From: Candidatus Eiseniibacteriota bacterium
GTDB taxonomy: Bacteria > Arandabacterota > Arandabacteria > Arandabacterales > Arandabacteraceae
Direction of reading: 5' to 3'
Assembly: GCA_030592245.1 (NCBI GenBank)
Contig: JAUVJV010000086.1
Location: 1-7,828, forward strand
Length of the DNA: 7,828 nt
Each line of letters starts with the position of its first letter. The first letter of the stretch is position 1. The notes under the pieces were generated by a model. It saw only the letters and a list, made by a program, of their open reading frames with translations, was not told the DNA's origin and made no database searches. Made by a program: the position numbers and the translations under genes. Of this stretch, positions 6,501 through 7,828 are shown in pieces.

Positions 6501-6784
6501 CCTATGATCAGGGGCATGAAGAGCGCATATATGCCTATCAGCAGCTCGATCACGCCGTAGACCAGTATGGGGCGCTTGAATCTATCGGCCATTCTGCCCA
6601 GGATGATGCTTCCAAGAGCCAGCCCGGCCATGAAGGCCGCGAGAACGGTGCTGACCGCGTGGGTGGTGCTTCCGAAGACCGTCACGAATAGCCGGGTCCA
6701 GGCGACCTGCAGGACCAGCCCCGTGACTCCGGTTACGAAGAAGAGCGCGAAAACCAGGATTCGGTTTCTATCACTTGTTGACAT
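3506..6784 (-). CDS. Fused MFS-like membrane protein / spermidine-synthase-like domain / TPR repeats
   Basis: The protein has 1092 residues. Residues 12-203 and 245-445 are two homologous MFS-like halves of about six membrane helices each, joined by a Thr/Gln/Glu-rich linker. Each half has an MFS motif-A-like loop (ADRFKRP 66-72; ADRLKRP 306-312). Another hydrophobic segment follows at 451-470. Residues 490-696 resemble a spermidine-synthase Rossmann fold, with GFGSGE (549-554), Glu571, Asp603-Gly604, and YDIIMTDS containing Asp621, followed by GGASALY (628-634). Six consecutive TPR units of about 34 residues occupy 879-1081, with a weaker one near 815-855. Proteins of this 'fused MFS/spermidine synthase' type are common in bacteria but their function is poorly known, and true aminopropyl transfer is not established. 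ATG6784 is preferred because AGAGGT lies 5 nt upstream; the in-frame TTG6808 has no SD. It is monocistronic in the window. Confidence 0.87.
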   Translation of the reverse strand: MSTSDRNRILVFALFFVTGVTGLVLQVAWTRLFVTVFGSTTHAVSTVLAAFMAGLALGSIILGRMADRFKRPILVYGVIELLIGIYALFMPLIIGNLYGVYAFVFTGLGQRPLPVAMLRFFLSFLVILIPTTLMGGTLPVLSKFAGREFAKLGKTIGALYALNTFGAVIGSFATGFILLELFGVSSSVYLAAAISILVGVVAVSAGRSSEEVRENEAGEAAAGEQTTPEQTTPAQTATGQAPLPRYVGFAVLLAIAISGGAALAYEVIYTKVLVFSLGATTHAFSLMLTTFLVGIALGSFVSSRVADRLKRPTDIFGAVEILIGLAALGSIYFLSRLDLAHEYLDIRDAGGDLFRLRGAGFLQAALIMLIPSFFMGAAFPVVTRIYARKSRVSESVGRIYFFNTLGAVVGSLMAGFVLVPALGSARAIALLAALNIGAGIFLFSCRANRRFWVGISVSALVGLSIFAFVLKPSVFARTFNIKETGSELLYFREGVSGTVTIHRYPGYDLIAIDGVNVAGTSDMLRVTQKLQGHLPILLADGRERVAHIGFGSGETLHILTLHNVAIIDGIEICKDVIKASRRFFSSINKLAFDRPDVNVIIMDGKNYVLLTDKEYDIIMTDSIYPGTGGASALYSYDHFKAVRDRLKPGGVATCWLPLDLSPYDIRVALKAFYDVFPDMSVWYCYMTFSQHALIAGRKDAPLDIDLAKFERAFEDSVIRSDLATIFIDDPFTLASCLLADGEAVKRFCGDVPRHSDDHPILEFGIARRGSAKPYLSENIEAMLALRPNPLRYMSGIEEAGMDSAFVAQRAMRTFLASSNIIGGHIHRALGEDGRARAQYRKVLDMDPGNPAALHSIESIDAAVAALERAAQTGRGGYGTAYSLGVRYVSEGRFDEALVNLERALELRPDLPDPHVTMGELYLRWGKPADALQHFLDAREILPGDAGILYRLGTTYSALKMASEAKEAYQQALKIDPDDYGIRNALGGVYLSEGRIADARHEFERAIELFPTRPHGICNLGFTYAAERNWERAIEYYRQCLELAPAFFLAHFHMGDALYELGHEQEAIRAWETALSINPQHQGARRRLEDARR
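6075..6119. repeat. Three tandem 15-bp repeats in the interdomain linker
   Basis: Three imperfect 15-bp units (6075-6089, 6090-6104, 6105-6119) share the core GTCTGC. On the minus strand they encode GEQTT, PEQTT and PAQTA in the linker between the two MFS-like halves. This is probably slippage-type expansion of a flexible cytoplasmic loop. Confidence 0.7.
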
Positions 6785-6819
6785 GAATGACCTCTGTTTA
6801 TTAGTCAATCGGCCATATT

Positions 6820-6848
6820 AAGATACTCTTCAGCACAAACCCCGTCAA
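6820..6848 (-). promoter_or_regulatory. Sigma-70-type promoter for the MFS/spermidine-synthase-like fusion gene
   Basis: On the minus strand, TTGACG (6843-6848) and TATCTT (6820-6825) are separated by 17 bp. Transcription would start near 6813, about 29 nt before ATG6784. The -10 box matches consensus at 4 of 6 positions. Confidence 0.45.
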
Positions 6849-6921
6849 TGATTCAGGACTCCCCATGCCATCACCTCCCCACCAATTCCGCGCACTTTAC
6901 GTTACACCACTTCCCTGCTCG

Positions 6922-6959
6922 CTCCATTGCCGATCTGCACGAGATCAGGTATAATGGAG
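6922..6959. promoter_or_regulatory. Nested inverted repeats over the promoter core (possible operator)
   Basis: The arms CTCCATT (6922-6928) and AATGGAG (6953-6959) are exact reverse complements that touch the -35 and -10 boxes. Inside the spacer lies a second dyad, GATCT (6932-6936) and AGATC (6942-6946), with a 5-nt centre. The predicted transcript starts downstream, so this would act as DNA, not as an RNA hairpin. A repressor or MerR-like site is conceivable; no regulator is identified. Confidence 0.35.
6927..6955 (+). promoter_or_regulatory. Sigma-70-type promoter for the exported M28/YCF48-like protein gene
   Basis: A perfect -10 TATAAT (6950-6955) lies 17 bp downstream of TTGCCG (6927-6932), a 4-of-6 match to the -35 consensus. 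Transcription would start near 6962, about 29 nt before ATG6991. It is divergent from the promoter at 6820-6848. Confidence 0.6.
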
Positions 6960-6990
6960 GATGGACGAGGTAAATGACAAGGAGACAGGA

Positions 6991-7828
6991 ATGCTAAGGG
7001 GATTTCTGTACTTTGGCCTCATGGTGGTCTTGCTGACGGGCCTGGCTCTGGCCGACGAAAGAGAAATGGTCCTCAGGGTTGAGAAGTCTGCGGGTCCCGG
7101 GGCCCTGCGTGCCGCGGGATTGCTCTACCTGGCCGATCTGGGCGAGGACTACCTTGTATTCGGCGACAGTCGCGGCAGGGAGCGGCTCGCCGAGAGAGGC
7201 ATCGATTCTGAAGAAGTTGCCCTCCTGTCTCCCGGTGAGGAGATATTTCTTCTGAGGCCCAGGACCTTCCAGGCCGACGTGCTTTTCTCCGATATGCTCT
7301 CGAGGCTTGGTGGAGGCCACTACCTGGCCACGGTCGAGACTCACGAGATAGAGGATCTTAAGTATCTGCCCTTCTCCAAAGTCCGCCTGTTTCCGGGACC
7401 TTTCCCGCTCCCCGGGCGTCACCGAACTCTCGCCTCACCGCTGGCCATCTCACCCGATCCCCATATCGTAACCATGACTGCTGAGGTATCGGGTGATACT
7501 CTCTGGAGGTATATCTCCCAGCTGAGCGGTCGAGAGCCCGTCGTGATCAACGGACAGCTCGACACCCTCTATACCCGGTACTCCTACAATGCGAAGATCA
7601 ACAATGCCGCAGACTACCTGGTAGAACGTTTCGAGGACTATGGCATGGACGTCGAGTTCCACGATTATGTGATCGGGACGTACGTCTTCTATTCCACCGA
7701 CTTTGTGGACCCGCTTAACGGGTGGGTTGTGGGGGCCGACCAGAGGGTGTTCCGGACGCGTGATGGCGGCCTCTCCTGGGCCGGCGTCTCAAGCGGCACC
7801 GTCGATGATCTTTATGGCTGCCATTTCC
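6991..7828 (+). CDS. Exported protein with M28-peptidase-like segment and YCF48-type repeat, 3' end missing
   Basis: The frame stays open to the window end, giving 279 residues. Residues 1-21 form a signal peptide: a short basic start, a hydrophobic core and a likely cut after ALA. Residues 22-180 match nothing I recognise. Residues 185-228 (including LYTRYSYN, then NNAADYLVERFEDYGMDVEF) resemble the start of M28-type secreted aminopeptidases, where a similar TRYSY...AAxYLxxxLxxxGLxVE stretch precedes the metal-binding part. Residues 236-279 (DPLNGWVVG, then VFRTRDGGLSW) match a YCF48/BNR-type beta-propeller repeat, normally present in several copies. The catalytic metal ligands, if any, lie beyond the window, so peptidase activity is unconfirmed. 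ATG6991 has AAGGAGA (6979-6985) 5 nt upstream and a promoter at 6927-6955. A pure beta-propeller surface protein is the main alternative. Confidence 0.7.
   Translation, partial: MLRGFLYFGLMVVLLTGLALADEREMVLRVEKSAGPGALRAAGLLYLADLGEDYLVFGDSRGRERLAERGIDSEEVALLSPGEEIFLLRPRTFQADVLFSDMLSRLGGGHYLATVETHEIEDLKYLPFSKVRLFPGPFPLPGRHRTLASPLAISPDPHIVTMTAEVSGDTLWRYISQLSGREPVVINGQLDTLYTRYSYNAKINNAADYLVERFEDYGMDVEFHDYVIGTYVFYSTDFVDPLNGWVVGADQRVFRTRDGGLSWAGVSSGTVDDLYGCHF

Noticed and set aside
6785..6808. TTG6808 as the start of the membrane fusion
   Set aside because: No SD upstream; ATG6784 has AGAGGT at 5 nt.
6994..7422. Minus-strand open frame of 142 codons
   Set aside because: It is antisense to the signal-peptide-bearing exported protein, which has a promoter and SD; no recognisable domain.

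Overview
This is a bacterial chromosomal segment. Bacterial-type ribosomal proteins bS21 and bL35, an ECF sigma factor, strong Shine-Dalgarno (SD) sites and sigma-70-like promoter boxes all support that. Base composition is moderately GC-rich by eye. The combination of an MFS/spermidine-synthase/TPR fusion and a secreted M28-like protein carrying a YCF48-type repeat reminds me of uncultured FCB-group or neighbouring candidate phyla. That assignment is an inference from protein style only. I see no mobile element, CRISPR array, tRNA or rRNA.

Layout, left to right. (1) 1-450, minus: the N-terminal 150 residues of an NtrC-type regulator, with a degenerate receiver domain leading into the start of a sigma-54 AAA+ domain; the gene runs off the left edge. 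(2) 522-1255, plus: a promoter, then rpsU (bS21), a 59-residue four-cysteine mini-protein, and rpmI (bL35). This looks like a small translation operon in which rpmI is separated from its usual partners infC and rplT. (3) 1263-2198, minus: a complete histone-deacetylase-family zinc amidohydrolase, convergent with rpmI across only 7 bp. (4) 2478-3459, plus: an ECF sigma factor and, 10 bp later, a soluble zinc-finger anti-sigma factor. (5) 3506-6784, minus: a very large membrane protein made of two homologous MFS-like halves, an extra membrane segment, a spermidine-synthase-like Rossmann domain and a C-terminal TPR array. (6) 6991 to the window end, plus: the start of an exported protein with a short M28-peptidase-like stretch and then a YCF48-type repeat, driven by a good promoter that contains a dyad.

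How the genes relate: only two groups look transcriptionally linked, rpsU/mini-protein/rpmI and sigma/anti-sigma. The other genes have their own divergent promoters. The deacetylase family includes acetylpolyamine amidohydrolases, and the large fusion carries an aminopropyltransferase-like domain, so a loose polyamine theme is possible but not shown.

No convincing new multi-gene system is visible. The points most worth a second look are the architecture and topology of the 1092-residue fusion, the zinc mini-protein between two ribosomal genes, the receiver domain lacking its phospho-acceptor, and the basic tails on both members of the sigma/anti-sigma pair. No stretch longer than 300 bases lacks a gene; the largest gaps are 2199-2477 and 6785-6990, and both hold divergent promoters.
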